DNA from: Rhizophagus clarus
Taxonomy: Eukaryota > Glomeromycota > Glomeromycetes > Glomerales > Glomeraceae
Direction of reading: 5' to 3'
Assembly: GCA_015698045.1 (NCBI GenBank)
Contig: BLAL01000234.1
Span: 186,001-250,000, forward strand
Length of the DNA stretch: 64,000 bases
Part shown: one piece after another, positions 49,441 through 59,766 of the stretch
Layout: the number at the start of each line of letters is the position of its first letter
How positions within the stretch are numbered: position 1 is the stretch's first letter
The notes under the pieces: generated by a model
The model's input: only the letters and a program-made list of their open reading frames with translations
Databases searched by the model: none
Told to the model about the DNA's origin: nothing
Position numbers and translations under genes: made by a program

Positions 49441-50831
49441 TTTTTGGGTTTTATTTTTTATTGCACTTGTGATATATCGCATGGGTCATGCTACCAAATT
49501 TTATTGGTAAAAATTTTGTGCCACAATTCTGCAGTGCAAAATGTGATGCGTGATTTTAAAAAAATTTTTTTAGATCTTTCTAAAGAAAACCATTCCTTTG
49601 CTTATTTTTCAAAAGAACAAGTATAGATTTTGGCAGCTTCAAACTTGTAAGTATTCGCTTTAATTTTTTTTTTGTTTTTTATAATTTGGGAATGTTACTA
49701 ACGTTTCTTTTCCTTCCTTTTTTTAGAACAGGCTTGGGTTCAGTATTTTGCAATGTCTTTGTAAATATTTAGGTATATTCAGGTGGATAAGTGTTTATTT
49801 AGTAAAATGGATTTCAAGAAACGTTTAACTAATATTTCTTTTGTTTATTTTTGTAGGTTTTGAATGGTAATTTACCAGAAAAATTTTGTCATTAAAACAT
49901 GCTAATATTCCTCTTTTTGATTTATGTAAGTTTTAGCTTCTATAAAAGAAACTTTTGAGGGTAAATGTTTCTTTGTTTTGATTTTATAAGTTTTGCTAAT
50001 TTATTTCTGGTTGGGTGCAAAATCTTGTAGGATAAGATCAGTAAATAAGCTAATCAGATAAATATATTATAAAAAAGCATAAAAGAACCCAGCAATAAAT
50101 GCTAAGCATAAATACTTTTATTTAGCATATGCAGTATGCATATACTATATTATATAAAAGTCTATCTACTGTAAATTTCTAACTATAATATTCTATATTA
50201 TTTTACTTGTTGTTAATAGTTTGGAACATTGTTCCAGTTGGATCGATTCTAACAGATAACTATAATCTGTATACTTACTAGTTAATACTTTTGATTCATA
50301 TCCTAGAATGGTTAAAGAAGCTAAAACCTATAAAAATAAATGAAAGAAATATTAGTTAAACGTTTTTTGAAGTCCATTTCATTAAAAAATACTTACCTGT
50401 CTATATATCTACTCCATAGAAGTCAAACTTACAAAAATAAATGAAAGAAATGTTAGTTAAACATTTTTTAAAGTCCATTTTACTAAATAAACATTTACCC
50501 ATCTGAATATTTATAAAGATACTAACCCAAGCCTATCCTAAAAAAAAGAAGGAAAAGGAATGTTAGTAGCGTTTCCAAATCATAAAAGACAAAAAAAAAA
50601 TTAAAGCGAATACTTTCGAGCTCAAAGCTGCTGAAATCTATGTTTGTTCTTCTGAAAAATAAATAAAGGAATGGGTTTCCTTTAGAAAGATCTAAAAAAA
50701 TTTTTTAAAATCATGCATCACATTTTGTGTCGCAGAATCATAGCACAAAATTTTCACTAATAAAATTTGGTAATGTAGTTCATGTAACATGTTGCAGGTG
50801 TGATAAAAAATAAAACCCTATTTTTTTTACT
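49441..50831. repeat. Large inverted repeat holding two opposed copies of a gene fragment with introns
   Basis: About 49445-49880 on the plus strand matches 50825-50390 on the minus strand across roughly 430 bp, enclosing about 500 bp of AT-rich sequence. Both arms read GGTTTTATTTTTTAT, CCAAATTTTATT, CAAAATGTGATG and TTTTAGATCTTTCTAAAG in the same order. The left arm holds a short frame (HNSAVQNVMRDFKKIF, then a TAG where Gln fits). It is followed by introns GTAAGTATTCGC...TTTTTTTAG (49647-49726) and another ending at 49856. The right arm holds the same features reversed, plus a duplicated 70-nt intron-like unit (about 50330-50400 and 50430-50505). It is either a foldback element or a palindromic duplication of a gene fragment. 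Confidence 0.7.
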
Positions 50832-51505
50832 CAATTAGACTAAAACTTTTCTATTTATTTATAATTCTAGATTTATCTAAACTTTTTGAAATTAATATAC
50901 TAAATAATCTAAAAAAAAAAAATAAAAATGTTTTTTTAACTTTTATATAATACCTATAATTTTCAAAGTTTTCAAAAATCAATTTTATAAAAAGAAAAAG
51001 AATTTTTAAACTAATCTACAAAAAAGAAATAAAGAAATTAAAAAAATAAATAAAAAAAAATTTTTTTTAAAAAAGTAATAAAGTTAAAAAAATGAAAAAA
51101 AAAAGATTTTTAAGAGAAATGATAATATTAAAAAAATAAAAAAAAATTTCTATAAAAAGAGGTAAAAAATAAAAAAAAAATTTTTTTTTAAAAAAAAAAG
51201 AAAAAAATTTTCAAAAAAAAAGGTAGCAAATAGAAATAAAAAAAAAAAAATAATAAATAAAAGTAAATAAAAAATAAAAAATAATAAGATAATAAATAAA
51301 AAAATCAAAAAAAAAAGACAAAAAAATAAAAAAAGAAAGATCAATTAAAAAATCAAAGTAAAGTTTATATAAAAAAACAAAAAATATATTATAATAAAAT
51401 TATGTGATAATACATCATAATATAGAATAACAATAAAATTATTATTTAAAAAAAATAAGTTCAAAAATTATTTATATTAATTATTTTATATACATTTTAC
51501 ATATA
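50832..51505. other. A-rich spacer without a gene
   Basis: Dominated by poly-A and AAAT runs (51040-51350). The Phe/Leu-only ORF read on its minus strand is a homopolymer artefact. Confidence 0.5.
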
Positions 51506-52157
51506 CAGTCAACTCTCTCTATAGTCACACATTTGGAACAATCTATATTTGGTGATTATGATGAGATGTGACTATAAACAATAAAATCTTATAATTAAAT
51601 CAGTAATTTTAACCAGAATTATAAATTGTAATAATTTTGGTTAAATATTCACATCATAATAATTTTATCAATATTATTCCAATTATTATATAATTATTAC
51701 ATTGCATTCCTTTTGACAAGGTGATTTTAATGAGCCTAAGATCATTAAAATCTGATCATTAGAACCTGTTATAATTAAAATAAAGTCAAAATATTAAATG
51801 TTACATAAATTTTATATATATAGAATATTAATTTGATATTTAAAATTGGATTACTCAATCAATATTAATCCAATCATTATAAAATTACTACCATCTGATT
51901 TCTTTCAATAAAATAAACCTAATGAACTAAAGATTATTAAAATCTGATCATTAAATCATAGAACAATTATATTTTAATAAATATTTTTTTATAATCACAT
52001 ATATATAAAATTTTTAAAAAAAAGATGTGATAGTGACTATAAGTAGTTTGTGACTATAAACGATAATTTTTATATATAAAAATTTGGGATACTTAACTAA
52101 GATGACTATATAGGGTAATGTGACTATAACAGAAGTGATTATAAAGAGAGTTGACTG
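51506..52157. mobile_element. 652-bp MITE, pogo-like, TA target duplication
   Basis: Left terminus CAGTCAACTCTCTCTATAGT and inverted right terminus CAGTCAACTCTCTTTATAAT, flanked by TA at 51504-51505 and 52158-52159. Inside, words such as TGACTATAAACRATAA and AAAATCTGATCATTA recur near both ends. There is no transposase frame. Terminal type and target match the element at 5804-6261, but the sequences differ, so these are two families. Confidence 0.85.
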
Positions 52158-52159
52158 TA

Positions 52160-53150
52160 CTAATTTTTTTAAAATATTTAAAAATGAATTACATATTAAA
52201 TATATGAAATTGTTATATAAAATTAATAGAAACATATAAAAAAAAAAACTTTTTTTGGTTACAAATTTGAAAATCTAGACATAATGATCAAACCATCTTT
52301 GTATACTAAAAAAGTATATCTTTCTAAAATTTTTCTTACTAATACTCAATCTATTTGTTTACTTTTTATCCCTATAGAAGTGTACTTTAGTCATCTGTTT
52401 AATTTGGCATTTTATCTAAATCACGTGATATTATATATGGATATAAAGCTTTGTATAAGCTGACTCAAGCTGAGTTGAACCAAAATTTGAGCCAGCTCAG
52501 CTCAATTTGACTAATCAAACCAGCTTGAACCAAATAATGATTTTTCATAATTCTGGCTAGAAAATTAAAAATTATCATATTTAAAATTAGCGTGATACTG
52601 GATTTCCATTTTTAATGATATCATTTTATAGAAATTTTTTTTTATAATTGGAATTTGTATAATCTTAATTTTCAAAAAAGGATATTTTATAAAGATCACT
52701 TAATTCTGGTTAGAATTATAAAAATTACATTAAATCACGTGATATAATTCCAAAAAAAGTTTACGAGCTAGCTTGTAACCTGTGAGCTTAGCTTAAGCAA
52801 GCTATATCAAAGGTCAGCTCAATATAAACTAGCTTGATTGGCTGCAAGTCACAGCTCAGTTTAGCTTGATATGTATGTGGCACAAGATGGCTTAAGTTGG
52901 CTCAGTTCATACAAAGCATTACTGGATATATCAATTATTTTTATTTTTGGTAATATCCATTTCACAAAAATTATTTTTTCCAAAAATAGAAGCCATTTTT
53001 TTTGGAAATTTATGTAATATTAATACTAAAAAAGGAAATAATCAGCAAAGTATATGATTTTAACCAGATAAATAGATTGGATGTTTTTACCAAAGCATAC
53101 TTTTATATCCCTATACTTAGTAGTTATAATTGAAACAAACAAATAACAGA
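52160..53150. other. AT-rich spacer around the possible hAT-like element
   Basis: No gene. The palindrome ATCACGTGAT occurs twice, near 52422 and 52735. The phrase ATTCTGGYTAGAA is repeated nearby. Confidence 0.4.
52440..52935. mobile_element. Possible hAT-like inverted-repeat element, degenerate
   Basis: The right end read inverted, CAGTAATGCTTTGTATGAAC, resembles hAT termini and matches AAAGCTTTGTATAAGCTGAC at the left. The interior is full of AGCTCAGCTT and CAAGCTGA words in both orientations, typical of subterminal repeats. Left termini have drifted and target duplications are unclear. Confidence 0.4.
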
Positions 53151-53155
53151 AAAAA

Positions 53156-54549
53156 ATGGAAGAAATAAACTTTATGATATTCTTTCTTAAAAATAAAAAC
53201 AACTTTATAAATACATTTAAAAATGCTACTATTAATAATTTTATTAATAAATTTAAGAATTTTATTCTTTATAGTGATATTAAAATAACAGTAAAATTAA
53301 AAAATAAAAATTTTGCAGCTATTTTATGACTTAAAAAACTCCTTAAAAGATGTAACCACTTTTTAATATCTGTTTTTTTTTATTTTCTATTAAATACCTT
53401 AATAAATACAAAACACAGATTACACAATATCTAAATACTGATTCTATTAATTACAAACAATTTGAAGTTATATCAAAAATAATAAAATCTGAAAATAATC
53501 TTTTCTTTTATGAAAATAATTGACATAATAATACTAATACTCATTGACAATAAGCACAATTATAACTAAATCACCAACACCTCTTATACTACGCTATAAC
53601 TTAGGTACATTAAACAAAAAGACTGATTCAATCACATATGCAGCTAATATAAAATAAGACAATCTCTCATCATCACATAAAGAAACACATAAATTATTTA
53701 ATAATTCAATTAAGAAGCAAAAAAAGAATACTTTTAGAACATTAAAAAAAATGATCAATACATCTAGAAAAATCTTAACAGTAATAATTATCATGAAGAA
53801 AAATCCTTCATAAAAGACATACTTATTATACTATTAGTAGAACAAACCAAACCTATTATAATTAATGATCTTGTCAACTTAAATTCATTACATAGGTATA
53901 TTGAATACTAAGCTCCAGCTGAACAAGTAAACCTTTATATTAATAACCTTAAAACACTTTCAAAAGATATCAAAATAACTGGAATCCACTCAAATAATAA
54001 TGATTTGTCTTCAAAGTTATCACAAGTATCTTTTATAACAAAAGCAAATAATCAAATGCAGATTTTAAATTTAGTAGCAATTGATAAACATATACAACAC
54101 ATTAGTTTAACTTTAGACAATGATCATGCAATTGGCAGATTATAAACACTTGATTTTATTATTAAACATTCTGAAAAATTTTTTAAACTCAAACACTCCT
54201 TTCTCTTAAATAGTTATAAAGTTATTGAGAAGAATGAGAATAACTGTTTCAATATTACTACCCTATTATTTAATAGATAATGATTTACTACTTAAAAATT
54301 AAAAAACTCTCAAAAAAATACTTATGAATATTATTGTAAAGGAAAAATACGTTAAATCTAGAAATAATTCTTCTATATATACTGCAGCTTTGAACATAAA
54401 CAATAGTATTACCTTCAATGCAAGCATTCTTTTACAGAATATCGACTAATACTTTAATAATGCAAACAAACTTGCTTACATTGAAATGCTTATCAAAGAT
54501 ATTAAAGAATATACTGGTATAGATCAAAAGTTGCCAAATCAGGAATAAT
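53156..54549 (+). pseudogene. Decayed protein-coding gene of unknown function
   Basis: Coding-like stretches follow one another on the plus strand. They run from MEEINFMIFFLKNKNNFINT at 53156 through NLNSLHRYIEY (about 53878-53908), PAEQVNLYINNLKTLSKDIK (53915-53974) and LDNDHAIGRL (54113-54142). After a frameshift near 54262 come SIYTAALNINNS and LAYIEMLIKDIKEYTGID, ending in TAA at 54546. Stops at 53909, 54143 and 54447 fit lost Gln codons. The middle part (53400-53800) needs several frameshifts. No domain is recognised; the amphipathic pattern suggests a helical protein. It could be a transposon gene or a dead host gene. Confidence 0.4.
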
Positions 54550-55860
54550 TTAGGCTATTCTATAGGGGTCTAGATGATTCCTAATTTTTTTAATTTATTT
54601 TATTATAATACATGATTGGTAACTTTAAAATAGCATAAATTGGATATATTTAGGTTATCAATAGAATATAAATAGAATACTTATTCATTTGCAACTGGAT
54701 ATCAATAGGATTGGCCTATTACTATCCAGTTTTTTTTATTTACTTATTTGGATTAACCTATTGATATTTATTTTTCTTATCTGGCAGCTTACCAATTGAT
54801 GTTATTTTTATTAATTATAACAATTTATGTGTATAATTTACTAAATTGTAATTAATAGATTATATCTAATTACAAAAAATTTAATATTTAGAATCAAATA
54901 TATGCTTTTAATTGATTTCTAATTGCTACCTAATTGTCAATTCATATGCGCTGATCCTTGGAATTAGCTTAAATTAAGAATTTTTAATAAAAAATTAGTA
55001 AACAGTGCAAAATACGATTGTGTTACACATTCATCTTATCAATTTTATATAGAATAATCAGAAAATAAAAAAATTTTTTACAACTCATGCTTAAAAATTA
55101 AAATAATAACGACTTTTTATAACCCATCAACTATTTTAAGAACCCATCACTTTTTACACTAGTTGCAAATAAAAGTTTTGTGAATACAATAGTAGTTATT
55201 TGCAGTTGTTAATTGTATTATTTATTCTTCAAAAGCTTTTCATGATGTAAATAATTAAAAATAAGGCTATAAGAAATAAGGCTGTAAGAATAACTGAATT
55301 TCATATGAATTTGCTATCATATTTAAAGAATTTTGAAAATAAAGAAATAACCAAAATTTTTATTATCTTTTATTAATTTTTAATTTTAAAAATTTTGTTT
55401 TTAAAATATGGAGACTAAGAATCTTCCTTTATATCATTTATTGACGATAATTTTAAAACTGACGATGATTTTAAAATTCACGCAGGCCACAAACTTTCCT
55501 CTTAGGGAAATCACTTAACAGACATTGAAATCTCGTGATATTTAAATCCGCCAGTATGAAAGCTTTAACTTTAGATAGATGATCGTTAATTAATTATAAG
55601 GTTGAAATAAGTGTTGAAATTAATTACGATTTATAAGGATCAAAACGAATTACAGAGTTGAATCTTTTACAAATTTACAAGACAACGAGAGTCAATAAAT
55701 AATAGTTTTATCAATTAGGCAAATGTCAAATGTTAAAATTAAAATATATTTTGGTATGTAATTGTTTTTTTTTTATTTAAAATAAATTTATATGTAATTA
55801 ATTTTATTGTTTTAATTAATATTTGACTTTATTGTGATAAAAAAAAAATTTTTTCATTGA
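54550..55860. other. AT-rich spacer without a gene
   Basis: No coding frame supported. Short direct repeats such as ATAAGGCTRTAAG (55263, 55279) and GACGATRATTTTAAAA (55442, 55460) are the only structure seen. Confidence 0.4.
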
Positions 55861-55865
55861 ATAAA

Positions 55866-56290
55866 AGTCTGGCAACCTAAAAAAAAATAAAAAATGTTTA
55901 GTACATTTAATATTAAAAAAAGTCCTTTTCTTCTCCCTCAAGCTTACATTCCAAGTATTCCAAGTCCTGATTCTGACAACCTAAAATAAAACAAATAAGA
56001 AACGTTAGTACGTTTTTTTTAATATTAAAAGAATTCCTAACCTCTGTGGTCCTCCTCTTACACTATCTTGCGTAGTCCTGATTCATCCTGCCAGCAACCT
56101 GCAAAAAAAAAATAGAAACGTTAGAAATGTTCTATTAAAAAAACAAATCTCCTTTTCCCCCTCTTACTTGCCTCAATTCCAAAGTCTGGTTTGTAGTATT
56201 CGTCCGGAAACCTATAAAAAAGAAAAGAAGAAATGTTAAAACCATTTCTATTGATAACGAAATTAACCTCACTTCCTTCCACTCACCTCA
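55866..56290 (-). repeat. Tandem array of four exon-intron-like modules
   Basis: On the minus strand, four intron-like units have proper donors, branch-point words and acceptors: 56286-56212 (75 nt, GTGAGT to ATAG), 56167-56099 (69 nt, GTAAGA to GCAG), 56061-55981 (81 nt, GTAAGA to TTAG) and 55947-55877 (71 nt, GTAAGC to TTAG). The segments between are 44, 37 and 33 nt, each start GTT and share words (CAGGACT, CTTTGGAAT). Each intron carries a palindrome-like word at the branch point, for example AAACGTACTAACGTTT. The 33-nt module length equals the middle exon at 15353-15385. No long ORF passes through, so this could be a dead gene 3' end or a repeat that spreads as introns. Confidence 0.5.
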
Positions 56291-56419
56291 ATTCCAAAGT
56301 CCAGTTCATATATATTTGTATAATAGAAGTGAATTTTAACATATGTTATAATTATATTTTGTATAAAGTTAATAAGTTAAAAAAATTCGGTATATATATA
56401 ATATATATAAAACATATAA

Positions 56420-58445
56420 AACTTTATAATAAAAACTCTTTCCCATTCCGTTCACAACCATAATAAAATTTAAAACAAAAATTTTTTTATTTTTTATTTA
56501 ATAACGACGTTATGGAGTTGAGCCAAAACAAATATTTTATGGAGGAACAACTTCTTCCTACTGATAACGACTCTTCTTCTGAAGCTGAAGAGTCCTCTTC
56601 TATCGTTTCTTATTCAATTTATAGAGAGGGTGATGAGCCCCCTCCTCCCCATACTTGGACCAAAGTTCTATCCAAAAAGAAAGGGAAAAAGAAACAGAAG
56701 AAAAACAAAAACAAGCAACCTGTATCTTCACCACAACCTGCTATCCCTGCGATAGAAACAACGGATGCCCAAATAGCGTCGTGGTGTACACAATTTGAAC
56801 AACATGTTCTACAATTGTTAGAAGAAAATTTTCAACAGATTACAAGTGGCACCGCCCAGGAACAAGGCAAAAGGTTAATAAAGACCTTCGGCGCTGCTGC
56901 TGAACCTGTAAGATACAAAGCTATATCACAAAAAACAAACATTCCTAATACACTAGTTTCTTTGGTGGTACATTCAGGCCTAAGGGGTTTTTGAGTGTTA
57001 TCTCCACCAGCCTGAATTTTTTGAAAAAGTTTCGTCCAATCTTGAGAAAAAAGTGGGCGATACAGTCGTAAAGGAAATGTCACGTGGTATGCAGAATCTG
57101 GTTAATTCTGGTGACTCACACCTGGTCACACCGCCGATAATACCTGAAATAGGAATATCTCAGCCTGGTACCTCCTCAAAATCGCCGATTATGCCTGAGC
57201 AGCGACCGCCTACAGCTGATGAGGAATTGATTGACGTAAACATGGAGAACGCCAATGATGATACACCTGTACCTCCGCATCCTTCCGATAGTAGTAATAC
57301 TATGCCAAAAGATAAAAAGAAAAAGAAGGTTCCGGAAAAATCGGTGGAAAAAATATTCGTAGATACTAACATTCCTGATGAAAAAGTTAATAATATTAGG
57401 GATATCTTCGTTTATGACGTACCCTCAAGTTGGTCCCACGAAAAAATACTTGCCAAACTTAAAGCGTGGGGAGATCCTATCTCGATGACAGTGAAGAAGC
57501 AAAGGAAATACCAAACGCTTCGAATAAAAATATGTCTCTCAACTTTCGCACTCGCTTCCTTCGAACAGGGGATATGGCAATACTCCCTTGGTGATATATC
57601 TGTACGTTGGTTCCCTGGAAACTGGTCGCTACACCAAAGGAAAAAAAGAGAACAGTTTCGCTTATACCTTAATGATTTACCTCAAGAATCTCGTTATTGG
57701 TCAACATGGGAACGCACTGCTCCTTCTCAGGAAATGTTTGGTAATTTACCAATCAAAGCTATTAAACAATTTGAAACAGGTGGAAAGGCCTCGATTGTAG
57801 TCTTCTTCGAAAAATATGAAGATGTAGAAATCTGTAGGAAAACCAGATTTAATTTCAATCACAACGATGTTGACTACTCTCTCCCATGGTGTTCAGCTCC
57901 CCTTACTGCCTTACAAACAAAAAAGTCCAAGGATTCCTCTGGTTCGACTAAGAAGTCCAAAAGTAAAGACTCCTCTAAGAAGACCAAGAATTCTAGTTCC
58001 TCCAAAACTCACTCGGCTAATTCTAAACCTACCAAGGACAAGACGAAGACTTCGAAAAAGTCAAAAGACAAGAAGAAGAAGAAGTCCTCGAGCAAGAAGA
58101 CTGATGATAAAATGGATATTGTCAAACTTTTGCTAACTCTAATATCTAAATTTTAGTCGTACATAGTGTTTTATTTAGTTTCTTTTTTGGGATGGTGTCA
58201 GTGGGGGATGGTTTGTTTCAGTGTTCTACCTACTAGAACTCTGGGTTTTCGAACCAGCAGGGTCTCTCGGTTTTAATCGGGTGTTAGTATCATAGTATTG
58301 TATAATTGTTTCTGGCTTAGCTTAGATTCATGTTACATGTACTTTTACTACAGACTTACCTTCGTGTATTTGGATTTGTCTCATGTATTCGAATTCATTT
58401 TGTCAATAAAACATAAAATATAAAACATATAAAACTTTATAAAAA
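56420..58445 (+). mobile_element. ORF1-only retroposon unit A
   Basis: Carries the ORF1-like gene at 56512-58156 and a 3' region ending in CAATAAAACATAAAATATAA followed by ATAAAAC-type words and ACTTTATAA (58400-58445). The word ACATATAAAACTTTATAA also occurs just before the unit (56412-56429) and after the next unit (59663-59680), so units lie head to tail. There is no reverse transcriptase. The tail is made of ATAAAACAT-like repeats rather than a pure A-run. Confidence 0.55.
56512..58156 (+). pseudogene. ORF1-like RNA-binding protein, one frameshift, otherwise intact
   Basis: Two frames join across a G-run at about 56984-56987. The first, from ATG 56512 (MELSQNKYFMEEQ), would end at 56994; the second reads in from VFECYLHQPEFFEKVSSNLE to 58156. 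With one base changed the product would be about 548 aa. In order it has an acidic Ser/Glu N-terminus with a basic KKKGKKKQKKNKNK stretch, a helical region, a linker, an RRM-like domain (IFVYDVPSSWSHEKILAKLK, about 57403-57560), the family block VRWFPGNWSLHQRKKREQF, a second RRM-like segment, and a Lys/Ser tail ending DIVKLLLTLISKF. It is homologous in order and block to 13263-14926. No premature stop lies elsewhere, so this is a young copy or the shift is an assembly error. Confidence 0.65.
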
Positions 58446-59690
58446 AACTCTTCCCTGAATCTTGCAGTTCGTACATTTTGTAAAAAAAATTTTTTTTTTT
58501 TTTCCCGTAGGTTGACCGTTAGATATGTTCAACGGTCCCTACACCCCCTCTTTACTTAGAATAACACTTTTAAAAGTAATAAGTCTTTGGGTTTTACTTG
58601 TTACTTTGGGTTTTTGGGGACTCGAGAGTTTTTACTATTTCTTCTAAGGTGGCAGCTTGTGGCAAGAAGTTATCGAAAAAATATTTTGGACTGTATTTCA
58701 GTTTTATCTACGGTGAAAGAAGAGTTGTTAGTGCCACCTATATAACAGGCGCTTGATACCTGCAGTACCTGTGGACATTACTGTTTTCCGTGCCATGTTC
58801 ACATTTTTTCTTTTCGTATTTTTCTTCTTTTTTGCTCAAAAAATACTTTTCAGTTTACCCCTGGTAAATGATCAGCCATCACATGATTAAACAACGCGCT
58901 CTTGTTGATTGGTCTTTATTGGAATATTACTAAAAGTGGATTATTACTTGCTGATGATCACGTACTTCCATTTCGAGTGGTGCAGATAGATAGATTGGCC
59001 GGCGCTATCGTTGACGACAAGGGTTTGGTCTCCTATGAAAAGTAGTCTTGTACGGCAATGGCTGGTCCTAATAGTCAAAGCCAGTTGGTCTTCAGCAGTT
59101 TTAGTTAACTACTACCTTACTTTATAATTGACTTTTTTGCAGAAGTTTATTATTTGATTTTAGTGACGTAAAAATTTTTTTATTTGGTTTATGTCCTTTT
59201 AACCAAGATAATACATTTTCCCTTTTTTTTTTAGGTCATAGATTATATTACTTTCCTTTTGAAATTAAAAAAATTTTTTTTTTTTTTTTTTTTCTTTTTT
59301 TGGATTGTTTTAGTTTTATGTTTATATATTTTTTTATTCTTCCAGGGGGCTAGCGGGAGATAAGTTGTTACAATGTTTCTCCCTTAATAGAAACTTGGAA
59401 TTTCAGTCCAGCAGAGTCTACCTGGCAGGAGATGGGATTGTACCGTAGTTGATTATCTTATAAGGTGTGAATTGGTGAAGAATTAAGGACGTGAAGATAT
59501 GTAGTTGGGTAACGTTGGGTTGTGGATATCATAGTATTTGATGTCGGTTATACTTTTAGTTATAGCTTTATTCTATGTACTTTTATTCCAGACTTACCTT
59601 TCAAGGTATTTGGGTTTGTCTCATGTATTCAAATCCATTTTGTCAATAAAACATAAAACATAAAACATATAAAACTTTATAAATATTTTT
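58446..59690 (+). mobile_element. Non-coding retroposon unit B sharing the 3' tail of unit A
   Basis: No ORF. The last 125 bp (about 59565-59690: GACTTACCTTTCAAGG, GGGTTTGTCTCATGTATTC, TTTTGTCAATAAAACATAAA) match 58320-58445 of unit A. A further match covers GTTCTACCTACTAGAACT (58222) with GTTTCTCCCTTAATAGAAAC (59373) and CCAGCAGGGTCT with CCAGCAGAGTCT. It begins AAAAACTCTTCCCTG, like the head of unit A (AAAAACTCTTTCCC). A SINE-like or internally deleted derivative borrowing a partner's 3' end fits this pattern. Confidence 0.55.
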
Positions 59691-59766
59691 TTTTTTGCTA
59701 ATCTCTAGGCCAAATTTTATTAAGAAAAATTTTTCACAACTCGTCATATAAAAGTTATTCAAAACA

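Noticed and set aside
51150..51344. Minus-strand Phe/Leu/Ile-only ORF resembling a membrane peptide
   Set aside because: Produced by A-runs on the plus strand; no other gene signal.
58190..58270. B-box-like GGTTCGAAAAC on the minus strand
   Set aside because: No A box at a valid distance and no cloverleaf; it lies in the shared retroposon 3' region.
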